This document shows positions 47,748 to 59,439 of a stretch of DNA of 64,000 nucleotides, piece by piece. This stretch comes from Monodelphis domestica. Taxonomy: Eukaryota > Chordata > Mammalia > Didelphimorphia > Didelphidae. Within the stretch, counting starts at the first letter, position 1. Each line of letters starts with the position of its first letter. Under the pieces are notes generated by a model. That model was not told where the DNA came from, did no database searches, and saw only the letters and a program-made list of their open reading frames with translations. The stretch covers positions 346,699,989-346,763,988 of the forward strand of contig NC_077230.1 of NCBI RefSeq assembly GCF_027887165.1, in the 5' to 3' direction. The translations under genes and the position numbers were made by a program.

Positions 47748-48528
47748 AATAGAATCCTGGAGCTTTCTGGGCTCCAGTCTACATAGGACAGAACATGAGA
47801 GTCTAGACAGCAGCCGCCACCACTTAGCCAGAATGGATATGCAGAGCCCCAGGCAGGGAGCTACCAGTGGGAGAGGGGACAATGACCAGCTGGGGGAAAC
47901 ATGGCCAGGCCTCCTAGAACTCTGGACCTAGAACTCAAAACCTTCCCCCACAACCCTCTAGGGTTACAGATGAGGAAACTAAGGCTAAGGGAGGAGGAGG
48001 AAATCGTTCTGTCAAAAAAGAAGTTGAGGACAAACCTGGGACTCGAAATGAAGGTCTTTTGACTTTTTGCATGACCTTTTTTTCCATTAGTGAAAGTGTG
48101 AAGTCAGTGAGGTTTGAATTCAGTGCCCTTTGCTTCCTCTTCCTGAAAACCTCAGCCTCTAAATCTGATATGACTCTTTTCTTCTGAGAGCCTGAAGCCT
48201 AAAAGAAACCCATCTTGGAGGGCATTTACGCATAAAGGGCAGCCTAGTAAGGACAGTGATTAACCGGAGGAACAAAACTCTAATGGTGGGGTTGTAGGTA
48301 CAAAGAACAGGCAGAGAGAGAGGAAGGATGGATGGGACAGACTTGCATCTGGCCCTCTCTACTTCCTTTAAAGCCTGGCTGGATTTTCTCCCCCTTCTAG
48401 TTTTTGTGCTGGGCCAACTCTAAGTAAGGACAGTCCCTAATCTGCAGAGTGGGTGACACCTATGGGAGAAGCTTGCTAGGCTGGGCTCTGGCAAGGTACC
48501 TCCAGCCTCAGACCAACTTCTGTGTCCT

Positions 48529-48662
48529 GGGGGGGGGGGGGATAAAATGACTCGTGTGAAGATCTCAAGCTCTCTCCCGGTTGTGATTTGGGAGAGGGGC
48601 GAGGATGTGTGCCATGGGTCTGTCTTCATCTCAAGAAAAGAGAAGACCTGGGGGGGGGGGGG
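48529..48662. repeat. two G13 runs
   Basis: G runs at 48529-48541 and 48650-48662. Both are in the probable PLEKHB1 3' UTR, as C runs in the RNA. Confidence 0.9.
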
Positions 48663-48729
48663 CTGAGGGGCGGACCCTCAAGCCTGGGTTCTTCCCCTCT
48701 CACCACAGGGAGGGCATTTTCACAGAAGC

Positions 48730-49060
48730 ATGTTGTCTATAGCTCTTAAGGGCCTTTAGAGAGTGTCTAGTCCATCCTCCCTGCCAGGGCAGGAATCTCT
48801 TTCAGTCTCCTGAATCTGAGGTCATCCAGTCTACCCTGGAATACCTCCACTGACAGCGAGTTCACTTCCTCCCAAGCAGCCTCATCTCTTATGGGATAGC
48901 TCTGTCAGCAAAGTCTTCCTTATCTTCTTCTGGCTCTCTGACTTCCTTCCACCCATTGGTCCGGTCAAACAGAAGTCTAACAAGCACTTAGCATTGTGCC
49001 TGACACATAGTAGGTGCTTAATAGATGCTAGTTGATTGACTGACCCCTCATTTACTGGAT
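48730..49060 (+). mobile_element. L2/CR1-like sequence in the probable 3' UTR
   Basis: AAGCACTTAGCATTGTGCCT and TAGTAGGTGCTTAATAGATG are the L2 3' terminus; the part before it is weaker. Confidence 0.5.
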
Positions 49061-50034
49061 GGCTCTCAAAGTACTTGCTGGCAGGAATCTGCCACAGCCT
49101 GGATTCCTTTAACTTGTCTATGAATAAACATTCCTAGGTGGGATGAGAGGGTTCAAGCAGATCTTTCCTGACCCCCAGGCACCTAGGACCATGCAGCCAT
49201 TCTAGTTACTAAGAGGCAGGTACTCCAGCTTCCAAAGGAGCCAGAGGCTCCTTTCACCTCCCCACACCCTGGAGGAAAAGGGGGAGTTCCCTATTTGCAG
49301 TGCTGGCTCCCTGTACTTAAGAGCCTATGGGACAGGCTAGCCATCCTTCAGTTACTTCCCAGATTCCTTGCTTTGCCAAATGAAACTAAGCCTCCAGGCC
49401 TGGCCATTCCTTTGGAGCTCATCTGCCAACCAGGGACACCCCTTGGGGGGAAATGCCCCAGGGGGAAGGGGGCCTCCTTTTGGAGAGAGTTCCTCTCTCT
49501 TCTGGCCACCCTGAGGGCTGTCAGAATCAGATTCTTTTCTTTGGCCTGGCTGGCAGGGGCAGGGCTGAGGGTGGGAGAATGCATATATGTATGGGAAGGA
49601 AGCTAGTCCCAAGGTGGTAGGATGAAGATGTGTCTGTGGGCCATTCTCTGCCTCCATTGAACTGTGTGTGCCAGTCTGTAGGGGAGTGGGGAGACGGCCG
49701 TCTGTATTTGTGTGTGGTGGGTATATGTGCCAAGAATGTACTTGTGTTTAGTGTACAGGAGAGAAGCAGGTTTCTGGTTCAATTCCCAGGGTGGGAAGGG
49801 TATGTCTGTGTGTAGAGAAGGGGAGCTGGCACGTGTGTGCGAAGAAGGGAAATGGGGAGGAGGAGCCCACAAGTATGTGCTTGTGAGTATCTGGACTTCT
49901 CCGCACCTCTGAGGATGATGGGAATATGGCTCCTGGTGGTCAGGTTTGTGAATCTAGCTGGATTTGGAAGGATGTCCAGTGGGGCTTTTCTATATATGCC
50001 CTGGAGAAATATATCTGTCTATGTGGGTGTATCC

Positions 50035-50035
<1 letters not shown>

Positions 50036-50079
<44 letters not shown>

Positions 50080-50089
50080 CGTGTGTGTG
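50036..50089. repeat. (GT)n/(GC)n tract
   Basis: About 18 GT units, then GCGCGCGCGC, then GT again. It lies about 280 bases past the PLEKHB1 stop. Confidence 0.97.
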
Positions 50090-50364
50090 ATGGGGACAGA
50101 TGAAGGAACCACTCAGGCCTCTATTCAAAGCTAGGGAGGAGGCTAGTCATAGTGGGACAAGTTGAGGGTCAAGGCATCCTAAGTCTATTCTGCTAGATGG
50201 GGGCACAGAAGAGCATGAGCATTAGACAGACTATAAACAGCCAGAGGCTGGCCAGAGCTAAGGCTGAAGGAATGATGGGAAGGGGGCCATAAAACCCAAT
50301 CCTTAGGATTCTAGGGAGGTCATGACAGGACCATCAAGGAGAAGGTGCTCCTGGGGATGTGGTC

Positions 50365-50507
50365 TCAGAACCAGCAGGGCATCCACATGAGGGAACCCAA
50401 TGCTGCACCTGTGGCAGCTCCAGCCAACATGCCCATGGCTATGTCACCCCCAGTATCTCTTCCATAGTATGGTGAGTCACGAAGGATGACATGGGTCACT
50501 CCTGGAG
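50365..50507 (-). CDS. PLEKHB1: PLEKHB1 (evectin-1), last coding exon with membrane anchor
   Basis: PLEKHB1 is a small membrane protein with an N-terminal PH domain and a C-terminal hydrophobic anchor, known from retina and brain and linked to post-Golgi traffic. On the minus strand the exon follows the acceptor CTTTCTTCTCAG and runs to TGA at 50365-50367. Joined to the previous exon (one base carried over) it reads APGVTHVILRDSPYYGRD, then a hydrophobic tail AMGMLAGAATGAALGSLMWM ending PCWF. The tail is almost identical to the mammalian PLEKHB1 C-terminus as I remember it, including the final CWF. The Gly/Ala-rich segment is long enough for one membrane span. The reading frame is intact. Confidence 0.96.
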
Positions 50508-50559
50508 CTGAGAAGAAAGCAGAGGGGAAAGTTTAGATAAATTTAGAAAGGAACAAAGG

Positions 50560-50760
50560 TGAGGGGATGGCTCATTTGATCTTCAAGGCCCAATCTAAAT
50601 CTTACTCTTCTAAGAATCTTTCCCTGGCCATATATCCCAAGTTTCTCTGAACTAACAATCTGTACTTTCCAAAAAGTATATAAATGGGGCTTGTTTCCCA
50701 GTCTCTCCCTTAGTTTGATAGAAGATGCTTGAGAGCAGAATTATCTGCTCCTCAGATTAG
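50560..50760 (+). mobile_element. L2 fragment in PLEKHB1 intron
   Basis: TTCAAGGCCCAATCTAAATC, AAGAATCTTTCCCTGGCC and GATGCTTGAGAGCAGAATT in L2 order. 50770-51180 shows nothing else. Confidence 0.55.
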
Positions 50761-51232
50761 AGCATAGAGGGAAAGACTAGCTTGGGCATGAGAGAACATT
50801 AGGAGGTCATGGGAAATAAGGAGTTTTAGGGGACCTCAGAGGGAAGGAGGCCTGCCTGGAGCCAATTCTAGATCTTAAGGAAGGATAAGGAGGATTAGGA
50901 AGGACGGGAGGGTTAAGAAGAGAATAAAGACCAGGCCTTGGGATGGGGCCTGGGGCTCATAAACTCCCAGAATCTCAGAACTGGAAGCCACCCTAAAGGA
51001 AAACTAGCTCAATCCCAAATCTCAGGAGGCTCGAATGCCTCACCTGAGAATGATCTATCTACTTCTGAAGGTAGTTTATCCCTCTTTGGACTTTTCCAGA
51101 GACTTTCTCCTTTCTAACCCTCCCTTTGTCCCTGGCCACTAGCTAATGGGACTCATTCCCTATTAAGTTTCTACATTCAAAGTCCTTAGAACACTCCCTC
51201 AAGTGGCTCAACGACTAGGAAAGGGTCCTTAC

Positions 51233-51326
51233 CTCCATATGGAGTCCCAGTGCGGATGTAGGTGGCATCATGGGCATTGGGTGGCACAATCTGGTAATAG
51301 TCGTCGTAGGGATCATAGATGCGCAC
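51233..51326 (-). CDS. PLEKHB1: PLEKHB1, penultimate coding exon
   Basis: Minus-strand exon of 94 bases with acceptor CTGTCCCCAG and donor GTAAGG. It starts in phase 0 and reads VRIYDPYDDYYQIVPPNAHD then ATYIRTGTPYG plus one base, which pairs with the last exon. Human PLEKHB1 has VRVYSPYQDYYEVVPPNAHE here from memory, so the match is clear. The Tyr-rich PY.DYY and PPNAH motifs mark the linker between the PH domain and the membrane tail. The intron to the last exon is 725 bases; the intron to the upstream exon is 8.8 kb and full of repeats. Confidence 0.95.
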
Positions 51327-51639
51327 CTGGGGACAGAGTTCAAAAGTGGGGAGGGAGAGGTTTCTGCTCCATTCCTCAGTCTTCAAATTCCTCCAACTTC
51401 CTTCCCACAAGTTTCCAACATCAGACCCAAGTATAATCTTCTCTGGCTCATGCCTCATCCTCTTGCCCCTGCCCTGAACCCAGTCTTGAGTCCTGATCCT
51501 CTTTCCCTTGGTCTAAAGTCCTCATGCTGCCCTCTAAGGCACTTCTTTAGTGTCTCTGAAATCCATTTCATATCCCAAACTACTGTATGCATTGTTTCTC
51601 AGCTCCTCCTGCTAAATGTTTGCACCTTCCAGGGTGATA

Positions 51640-51790
51640 GCTCTCTAAGAGACTCAAGAGGGGCATGGACACTTAGAGGTCAATTTGCCTATTTTATAGA
51701 GGAGGAAACTAAAGTCTAGGGAAGGGAAGGTCCTTGCTTGAGGTCACAGAATGAGCCAGGGATAGAGCCCCAACAGGAGACCAAGTGTTA
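51640..51790 (+). repeat. MIR
   Basis: ATTTTATAGAGGAGGAAACT, TGCTTGAGGTCACAGAATG and AGAGCCCCAACAGG. Confidence 0.5.
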
Positions 51791-51835
51791 TACCTTTGAT
51801 CCCTTAGGAAATTTTCCACTTCCCTAAGGTGACTG

Positions 51836-51854
51836 CCCCCCCCCCCCCCCCCCC
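51836..51854. repeat. C19 run
   Basis: Nineteen C in a row. Length may be uncertain in assembly. Confidence 0.9.
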
Positions 51855-51902
51855 GAGGAAATAGCTCTGATGAGAGGGATAGAGAAGAAACTCTTGGTCT
51901 TT

Positions 51903-52073
51903 TTTTTTAAAACCTTTACCTTCCAAGGCAGAAGAGTAGTAAGGGCTAGGCAATTGGGGTTAAGTGACTTGCCCAGGGTCACACAGCTGGGCAGTGTATG
52001 AGGCCAGATTTGAACTAGGACCTCCCATCTCTAGGCCTGGCTCTCAATCCACTGAGCTACTTAGCTGCCCCCT
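51903..52073 (-). mobile_element. tRNA-derived SINE with exact duplication
   Basis: Reverse copy with part of the tail missing. Flanked by AACTCTTGGTCTTT at 51889-51902 and 52074-52087. Confidence 0.92.
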
Positions 52074-52670
52074 AACTCTTGGTCTTTGAACAAGTCTGAG
52101 AAAATATCATCCCTTCTTTTCCAATTAAGCCAGTTGTTGAATTTTGAGCCCCATAAACAGACTAGGAACTTCCTGAAGGCAAGTCTCTTTTCCCAGTATC
52201 CTTCATAACAACTATGTAAGAGCAAACTGTATTTTTCTGTATACCTCCCCAGGAGGAAGCCAATTGGCACCTTCCTCTCTCCATGGTCCTGAAATTCACC
52301 TTCCAGCTTCTGCCTCTGGGAGTGCCTCCTAGACTCCTAGCTAGAGTTCTAATCCTATCTGTCCACCTACACACTTCTGGTTCACCCAAGGAAGTCACTT
52401 TTGCAACCAAAGGCAGACACAATCTGCCCACTGTAGAGATGAGCAAATCTAGTATCCCTCCTTGACTCTTGAGAAACAAAAAAGGGCTTCCCATACCACA
52501 TTCCTGTGAAGGAGATGGTACAAAAGTGATTGCTACCAATTTAAAGAGGAAAGTAAAGACCTGGGAAATGATTTATCTGAAAGTCATGCAGCCATTAAGT
52601 GGGGGGCCAACTCAATCCTTGGGACTGGTTGAAAGAAGTCTGAGATAGGGCCCATCCCTTTAACCTAGGC

Positions 52671-52862
52671 CAGTGTTGGTGAAGCTATGGCATGCCTGAG
52701 GGCATTTTCCACATGACTTGTCCCTCTGCCCAACAGCTCAATGGGAGCACTTCCTCCCTCCTCTATCTGGGGTAAGGTGGGGGTGGAGTGGGGTTGGGGC
52801 TTACACGGGGGTGTGAGGGTTGCAGTTTGGGCACTTGGTCTCTAAAAGGTTGACCATCACTG
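52671..52862. mobile_element. non-autonomous hAT element, 192 bp
   Basis: Begins CAGTGTTGGTGAAGC and ends AGGTTGACCATCACTG. Flanked by exact copies of ACCTAGGC at 52663-52670 and 52863-52870. No coding frame. Confidence 0.92.
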
Positions 52863-53084
52863 ACCTAGGCTCTCAAAGAGGTGTGGGGAGGGCTGGCCCA
52901 GAGAAGTCAAAGAAAGGGACATGGGAAAAGTGAAGCTTTCCTTTAATTTCCTGACAATCACAAGTGAACAAAATACTGGGGTATTGGTGTACTGTAGCAG
53001 AAAGAGTGCTAGGAAGGAGCAAATGTAAATACAGAGATCCAGAGAAAGACAGAGAAAAGTTAATTTAACACAAACATTTGTTGG

Positions 53085-53560
53085 TTATCTACTGTATGTA
53101 AACTCCAGTCCTTGATACTGGGAAAGGTAAATAGTTTAGACCTAATTCAATACTTTACTAAGTATCTATCACAAACAAGACACTGTGCTTGTTGCCGAGG
53201 ATAAAAAGACAAAAATTGAATAGTTCCTGCCCTCAAAGAAGCTGACATTTTACTGAGGAATACAATATGTACACAGATATATCAATCCATGGCCACTTAA
53301 GGTGAGAGAGAACACTGGCTTTGGAAGGGATCAGGGAAGGCATCATTTAGGAAATGGCACTCAAGAAGCACCTTGAAGAAAGGAAGGATTCAAAAGGGTG
53401 ACCATGGTGAGAGAGTGCATTCCAAGCATGGGGAATAATTGGTGTATAAAAGGAGCAGAAGGACCCAAAGAGACAAAAAGATCCAGGCAAATATAAAAAC
53501 TGATACACGTAGTCACATGTAGCCAAAAAGACAAAGAAAAGGATGGATCCATTTATCATT
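53085..53560 (-). mobile_element. L2 3' half, antisense
   Basis: TTTACTAAGTATCTATCACA, CTGCCCTCAAAGAAGCTGAC and AGCACCTTGAAGAAAGGAAG, GAGTGCATTCCAAGCATGG in antisense order. Confidence 0.7.
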
Positions 53561-53759
53561 AGTCCTAGGTTCCTAGACCTGAATCTACCTTATTGTTACT
53601 TCTCCCTCCCTCCATTCACCAGAACTGACTGTCCAATCCAGAGTATAATGACCAGAGGCTGAAGCCAAAGCCAGATATTCAAGGATCTACCATGGGATTT
53701 ACATATCCCATTCCCCCTCACAAACACCAAAACACAGAGCCCTGGACTTGGGGATTTGG

Positions 53760-54215
53760 GAGCTTTAAAACTATGTGGCCCACTGAACTTCCTGCAGCTC
53801 ACAGGATAAACTCAAAACATCTCAGCCTAACCTTTCAGGTCCTCCACAATGTGACCTCAAACTCCTTTTCTGATTTATTTCCATGAGTGTCCCACCTCAT
53901 GCCATTTTCTTGGGGTCTCCATCTCTTCCCAACAAGGAAATGCCTCTTCAAAGGCAAGTGGCCCAAATCCTTCTGCACAACTTACTGTTGTCTCCCATAA
54001 CATGCCTGGTTTATTTAGGGCTCCCTGCCCTTGTTCATGTGCCCTCTTTCCTATTCTCCAAATTTTTCCTGTCCTTCAAAGTCCACTTCTGGTGATGCCT
54101 CTTCCAGGAAGATGCCTATAATCAGGATTCTCTCTCTTCTCATTCCCCAGAGCCCTATTTTCTTCCTTTCTTTTTGTCTCTATCACCCAATGCCCTATAC
54201 TAGCTATAAAATTAG
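53760..54215 (+). mobile_element. L2 3' region
   Basis: GGTCCTCCACAATGTGACCT, CAAAGTCCACTTCTGGTGAT and GCCTCTTCCAGGAAGATGCC in sense order. Confidence 0.7.
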
Positions 54216-54345
54216 ACAGGCACTATAGCCTATGGGTAGAATGTCATATGTGGAGTTAGAAAGACCTAGTTTAAAATCCTGTCCCTACTAGTTGTGTGAC
54301 CTTCCTTATTTGTAAAATGGGAATAATTCCCAGAATCCTTATCTC
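54216..54345 (+). repeat. MIR remnant
   Basis: TAGTTGTGTGACCTTCC and TTTGTAAAATGGGAATAATT. 54350-54985 is unassigned. Confidence 0.55.
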
Positions 54346-54989
54346 CCCTAACTTTTTAAAGAACATTTAATTTTCACTGATAGTTTTTGTTTAAATATCA
54401 CATTCATTTCCAAATATATATCTCCCCCACAAAATCCCCAGCTCAAAGAAGAAAATGTATGTAAAATAATTTGTAATTATTTAAATTTGGCTATTTTTAT
54501 TAGTTATGTCTGCATCCCCTCAGTGGATTGGGAATCTTCTGGGTGCAGAGACCTGGTCTTATCAGAACTATAACTAGGATTTTTTTGTGCCTGGAACAAG
54601 TGGCACAAAAAATGCCTTCAGATGACTAAAGGGAAATGTGTGGGAGATGTCTCTTTGTTGGGAAGAGACAGAGACTTCAGAATCCTAGCACATGATGCCT
54701 TGTGGGATAGCCATCGTATAGGATTTGGAAGGGGAGCATAGTAGAGTAGACCAAAGGAAGTTTTCTGAAGTTCATTAGCTCATAGTGTTCTATTTTAATT
54801 ATTTGCTAATTAGGCACTGAAATACTATCAGTTCCCTCTGAGTTCAGGGTCCTGGGCCAAGCTTCCTATTGCCCTACCCTAGTTATGCCTCTGGGCCATA
54901 CTGTCTTTGTATCTCCTGAAATGTATCCTCATGTAAGGATACTGAAATACAAGTTCTGAAATATAGCAAGCATTCAACACAATTATGCC

Positions 54990-55115
54990 CAGTAGAGTGT
55001 AAGCTCCTTGAGGACAGATAGTCTCATTTTTTGTTTCTGTACCCTTAGTGTTTAGCAGAGTGCCTAGTACAGTACCTTGTATGTTCAGTAGGCACTTAAT
55101 AAATGAAGAATGAGG
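54990..55115 (+). mobile_element. L2 3' end
   Basis: GTGTAAGCTCCTTGAGGACA, TGTTTAGCAGAGTGCC and CAGTAGGCACTTAATAAATG. Confidence 0.75.
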
Positions 55116-55244
55116 TAAAGAGGAGAATGTCAAGGGACCTACATTATGATGGGAACAGAGAGCAGTTTCATTAGTAAGAAACAGAAGGCAAGGTGGTGAG
55201 TGCCAGAAAGAGGATTTAAAACATTGTTCAAGTTAAATCATGTA

Positions 55245-55680
55245 CTGAAACTGGCATTTATATAGCACATTAAGGTTTGCAAGGTATCATTTCATTTCAT
55301 CCTCACAACAACCCTGGGAGGTTGGTGCTATTATGATCCCCATTTTACAAATAGGGAAACAGGCAGACAGGTTAAGTGGCTTGCCTAGGGTCACACAACT
55401 AGTAAATATCAAATCAAATTTGATCATAGGATTTCCTGACTTCATGTCCAGCACTTTGGGCACTATGGAGAACTACCTAAACTCCAGAAGGAGTACCTAG
55501 CACAAGTGCCTGGCACATCGTCCATATTTAATACATTTCCTGTTGGATTATAATAATAAAACAACAACAATAATAACTAGCATTTATATAATGCTTTAAA
55601 ATTTACAAAACACCTTAAAATTATCATCTCATTTGATCTTCACAACCCTGGGCGGTAGGTACTAGTATTAAGCATCTATA
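55245..55680 (+). repeat. two MIR copies
   Basis: First: CATTTATATAGCACATTAAG, CCATTTTACAAATAGGGAAA, GGGTCACACAACTAGTAA. Second, from 55555: AGCATTTATATAATGCTTTA and TCATTTGATCTTCACAACC. Confidence 0.75.
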
Positions 55681-55689
55681 ATAGCAAGC

Positions 55690-57040
55690 AAAAACACTTG
55701 CGTGTGTGTTCCAATGCCATTTTTTAACACACTACCTAGAATGGGATTTGTTTTGCAACCCTCAAAAGAAAATGCACTCATATAACATGTATAGTCCAAA
55801 TCGTCCCTAATAATAATAGTATAACTAGCAGGCGGCTTATTAACTATGGACTCCGAGCCAGGCAATTTGTGCTAGGTATGCTCTCATGGAGTTTACATTC
55901 TATTGGGGTAGGGATGGGGGTTACTTGGCTAGTATGTGGGCAAATCAAATACAAGATTATTTAAGGAGGGTGACTTTCCATCACACAGAATAACCGGAGG
56001 AGAATATGCCTCTAAGCGGGAGCTACCAGGCAGGCTTTTGGTGTGTGTGTGTAGGGTAGGGTGGATGAAGAACGCACCAAGCACTCTGCAGGTATGAGGT
56101 AATCACTGGGAGCCTGCCGCACATGCTCAGTAGAATTGAGTTCCTTCACTGGCTCGCTTGGAGCCAATCAGGAGGGGATATGCAAATGAGGTGACTGAGA
56201 AGCTTCATCAGACAAGGACTTTGCTGCTAGCCCATCTCCATTGCCCACCTATCTACCGCCCCTTCCCTCCCCCCCCCCACCCCCCTCCATTTACGCAAGA
56301 CTCAATACCAGCAGGAAAGGTTTAATTTATGAGAGGAAGCCAAATCGTTGTGAGTGTTGGGCACACAACTGGTCCTCCCCAGCGCAGACACACTGGAAAC
56401 AGGCTGAATCTCTCCACTCTGCCCCAACTTCTCACTCCGCTGGGAACCAGACACATAAGGCCACAAAAATAAATAAATAAAACAGGGATACACAGAGGGA
56501 ATTTGCCACCTTTTTCTAGTTCGATTCTTGGGAGCATTATTCATCAGTAAGGATTTTAGTGCATTCTTACTTAAAAAAAAATCCTTAGAACAGAGCTTTG
56601 CAGATAAAAAAAAGGGCTTAATAAATGCTTTGTTCATTCGTTCATTCATTTATTCATTGGCTCATTCATCAGGGGTCAGGGATGGGGGAGGAAGCCTCTG
56701 GCCAGAAAGGGTCACCAGGGGCCTCATTCATCCCACCCCAGGGCACTGTTCCCCAGCAGCCCCCTTCCTCAGCCTATCTTCCCTCCTCCTCTATCCTCAC
56801 TCCCACACTCTCTTAGCCTTGAGCCAAGATAACCAGGAGCTGCTCTGCTCCCAGGCCAGCCTGGTGTGAATCTCTCCTGCTTTGCTGTCCAGTCTTTTCT
56901 CTGCCAGCCAGGCCCTTGTACCCACCCCCAGCAGTCCCTCCAGATAGCTCCTGATGTCTAACTTGTCTTTGACTTGCTGCACTTTGATACTTGCCTCTTC
57001 TTGGCTCTAACCTAAAACAAGGCTATCACTATATCCCTCT
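55690..57040. other. PLEKHB1 intron, mostly unassigned
   Basis: An antisense L2 scrap is near 55860-55910 (TGGAGTTTACATTCTATTGG). At 56100-56300 the sequence is less AT-rich (CACATGCTCAGTAG, AGCCAATCAGGAGGGGATATG). A short (ATTC)n run is at 56634-56660. No exon recognised; the 115-codon minus frame 56302-56649 has no known domain. Confidence 0.35.
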
Positions 57041-57044
57041 GTGC

Positions 57045-57245
57045 AAGGATCAGGTGAAGGAACTAGGAATGTTTAGCCTCCAGAAGAGACTTGGGGGAAA
57101 TATGATAGCTACAGCGTTTAAAGGGTTGTTGCCCAGAAGGATGAGGCTTGTTCTGTTTGGCCTCAGAGCTAGAACTAGGGACAAGGTGAGGTTGGGCTGG
57201 GCAGGAAGAATTGTCCCAGAGGCATATCTGAGCTCAATGTAAAGA
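57045..57245 (+). mobile_element. CR1/L3 3' region
   Basis: GAACTAGGAATGTTTAGCCT, CCAGAAGAGACTTGGGGG, GATAGCTACAGCGTTTAAAG, TTGTTCTGTTTGGCCTCAGA. Same family as 45.9 kb. Confidence 0.7.
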
Positions 57246-57480
57246 AAAATGTAAGCATGGAGTAGTGGAAAGTGAGACAGGGTTCAAATCCCAGCTCAGA
57301 CCTTTAAGGGCTATGTCACTGTGGGCAAGTCACAAGTCTCTGAGCCTCAGTTTACTTATCTGAAAAACAGCAATAACAATCCCTTCTCCTACCTACTTCA
57401 CAGGGTTGTGAGGCTCAGATGAGATAATGGAGGAAAAGTGTCTCATAAACTCTAGAGTGCTAGGTGTCCATTATTATAAT
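57246..57480 (+). repeat. MIR, nearly complete
   Basis: CAGGGTTCAAATCCCAGCTC, TGTGGGCAAGTCACAAGTC, GAGCCTCAGTTTACTTATC and CACAGGGTTGTGAGGCTCAG. Confidence 0.85.
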
Positions 57481-57589
57481 TTGTTACAAGAAACAAAAAA
57501 AAATTGAATTTCTCGTCACATATTGTTTGTACACATTGGTTACACTTACTATTTGCTGGGCATGTTGTAGCAGGGATTCTGTTTCAGTT

Positions 57590-57811
57590 ATTATAATAAT
57601 GATGATGGTGATGATGATATGATGATAGCTAGTACTTGTATAGTGCTTTAAAGTTTGCAAATCACTTTACAAATGTTAACCTCAAAAAACCTTTGGGACG
57701 TAGATGGTATTATTATTATTCCCATTTTACAGAGGAGTCACATGAGACTGAAAGAGATTAACTGACCTGCCCAGGTTTAGGTCCCTTCCAACTCTGAAAT
57801 TATGATATTCT
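57590..57811 (+). repeat. MIR followed by CR1/L3 terminus
   Basis: TGTATAGTGCTTTAAAGTTT, CCCATTTTACAGAGGAGTC; then GGTCCCTTCCAACTCTGAAA. Confidence 0.65.
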
Positions 57812-58300
57812 CTGTGAAGATTTTCCCCTTCTGCCTCCTACTCTCTCTCCGTGATCCTAATCTGAGTCCACATCCCTTCTGGGCAGAGGCCCATAGCATC
57901 TCCCCTTCTATCCTTTCCATTCACAGGGCTGGTCCAGACCAGTTCTCCCTACCTACCATAGCTCGCCTCAGTGAAAAGCCAGACTCCTTAGCCTGGTGTT
58001 TGAGAGCTCACATGATTTGGCCCCATGTAGATCAGCCCCAGATCACAATATCCCCTTTTACTGTGTCCTCTAAGGCACACTAGAGGATTTTTCATCACCA
58101 TTTCCCCCTGCCCACAAATATCAGGCCCTGACCTGTCTCTATGACTGCTCAGCTGATGCTCCCTCTCTCGCCCCCCACCCCATCCTCCCCTCTGCCCCAT
58201 ACCTTTCCTGACTCCTCTACCTTCTCTTCCTTGGCAAATTCTTTCTAAGGTCTAGCTCCAGCCCAATAGCCTCTCCAAAGCCCTGCTAGATGATCTTGGT
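57812..58300 (+). mobile_element. L2 3' region
   Basis: GAAAAGCCAGACTCCTTAGC, CATGATTTGGCCCCATGTAG and GGCAAATTCTTTCTAAGGTC. Long but diverged. Confidence 0.6.
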
Positions 58301-58799
58301 CCACAAGGATCTGAGCCTTTCCACCTCTCTCCTTTCCCATGAGGTGGCCCTAAGCACACAGGGTCTCTTACTGATAGGACCATCTCCAAAACCAGAATTC
58401 TCTCAGTAGATGCTGCTTCCCCTGACCCTTCAAAGGATCATGGATGCTTTGTATGTATGTATGTCTTCTTTTTTCTCCCCTGAACCTAGTGATTGTCAGG
58501 TCTCTCTCGGCTCTGAAAGCCACAGAATGGACATGTGTGCCTGCTCCCCCAAAGCCCTCACACTTAGATACCGCTTGCCCATGTAAGTACATGCATGTGC
58601 CTGCATGTACCTGTCTCAATATACATATGTAAATATCATGAGGGCATGGACTCCTTGGAAATGTGCCTCTGTGGCCATGTATGTTGGCACCACTATCTCT
58701 GTGCTCATGCCACCAGCACTATCAGCTTGGAAATCAAAACCTATGGCCAGAAGGGATCAGTAACCACCTTGGAAGATGGAGAGCTGATGTATCAGGCTC

Positions 58800-58930
58800 A
58801 TGGAGCATTTCAGAGAATCCTAGAGCCACAAAACATCAGAGCTAGAAGGGCCTTTTGGGCCTGTTTCATCCAGTCTCATCATTATGCAGATGAAGAAATT
58901 GAGGCCCAGAGACTGCATACTGTATGTCAG
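58800..58930 (+). repeat. MIR fragment
   Basis: CATCAGAGCTAGAAGGGCC, CATTATGCAGATGAAGAAAT and TGAGGCCCAGAGACTGC. Confidence 0.65.
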
Positions 58931-59031
58931 GGGACAAGGACAGGAAGACTCTCACTTCTTTCATTCTGGACATTAAGATTTGTAAATTTGTGCAGGCAAA
59001 AGTCACATTATTCCTTTGTTTGGTATGTCAA

Positions 59032-59293
<262 letters not shown>

Positions 59294-59406
59294 AAAAAAT
59301 TCTTACCTTCCATCTTAGAGTCAATACTGTGTATTGGTTCCAAGGCAGAAAAGCGGTAAAGGCTAGGCAATGGGGGTTAAGTGACTTGCCCAGGATCACA
59401 CAGCAG
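59294..59406 (-). mobile_element. SINE 3' half, reverse
   Basis: TTCTTACCTTCCATCTTAGA tail to TGCCCAGGATCACACAGC; the 5' half is missing. Confidence 0.85.
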
Positions 59407-59439
59407 AGTTGGAAGTCACTTCAAGGGCCTAGTCAATCA

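Larger units (their letters stand above)
47725..50364 (-). other. PLEKHB1: PLEKHB1 probable 3' untranslated region
   Basis: Going down the minus strand from the TGA, the first AATAAA I can find is at 47742-47747, followed by a GT-rich stretch (TGTTATACTGTTCC). The interval has no SINE of the young family, but it holds an L2 end, two G13 runs and a (GT)n/(CG)n tract close to the stop. A 2.6-kb UTR is longer than I would expect, so an earlier non-canonical signal is possible. Confidence 0.5.
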
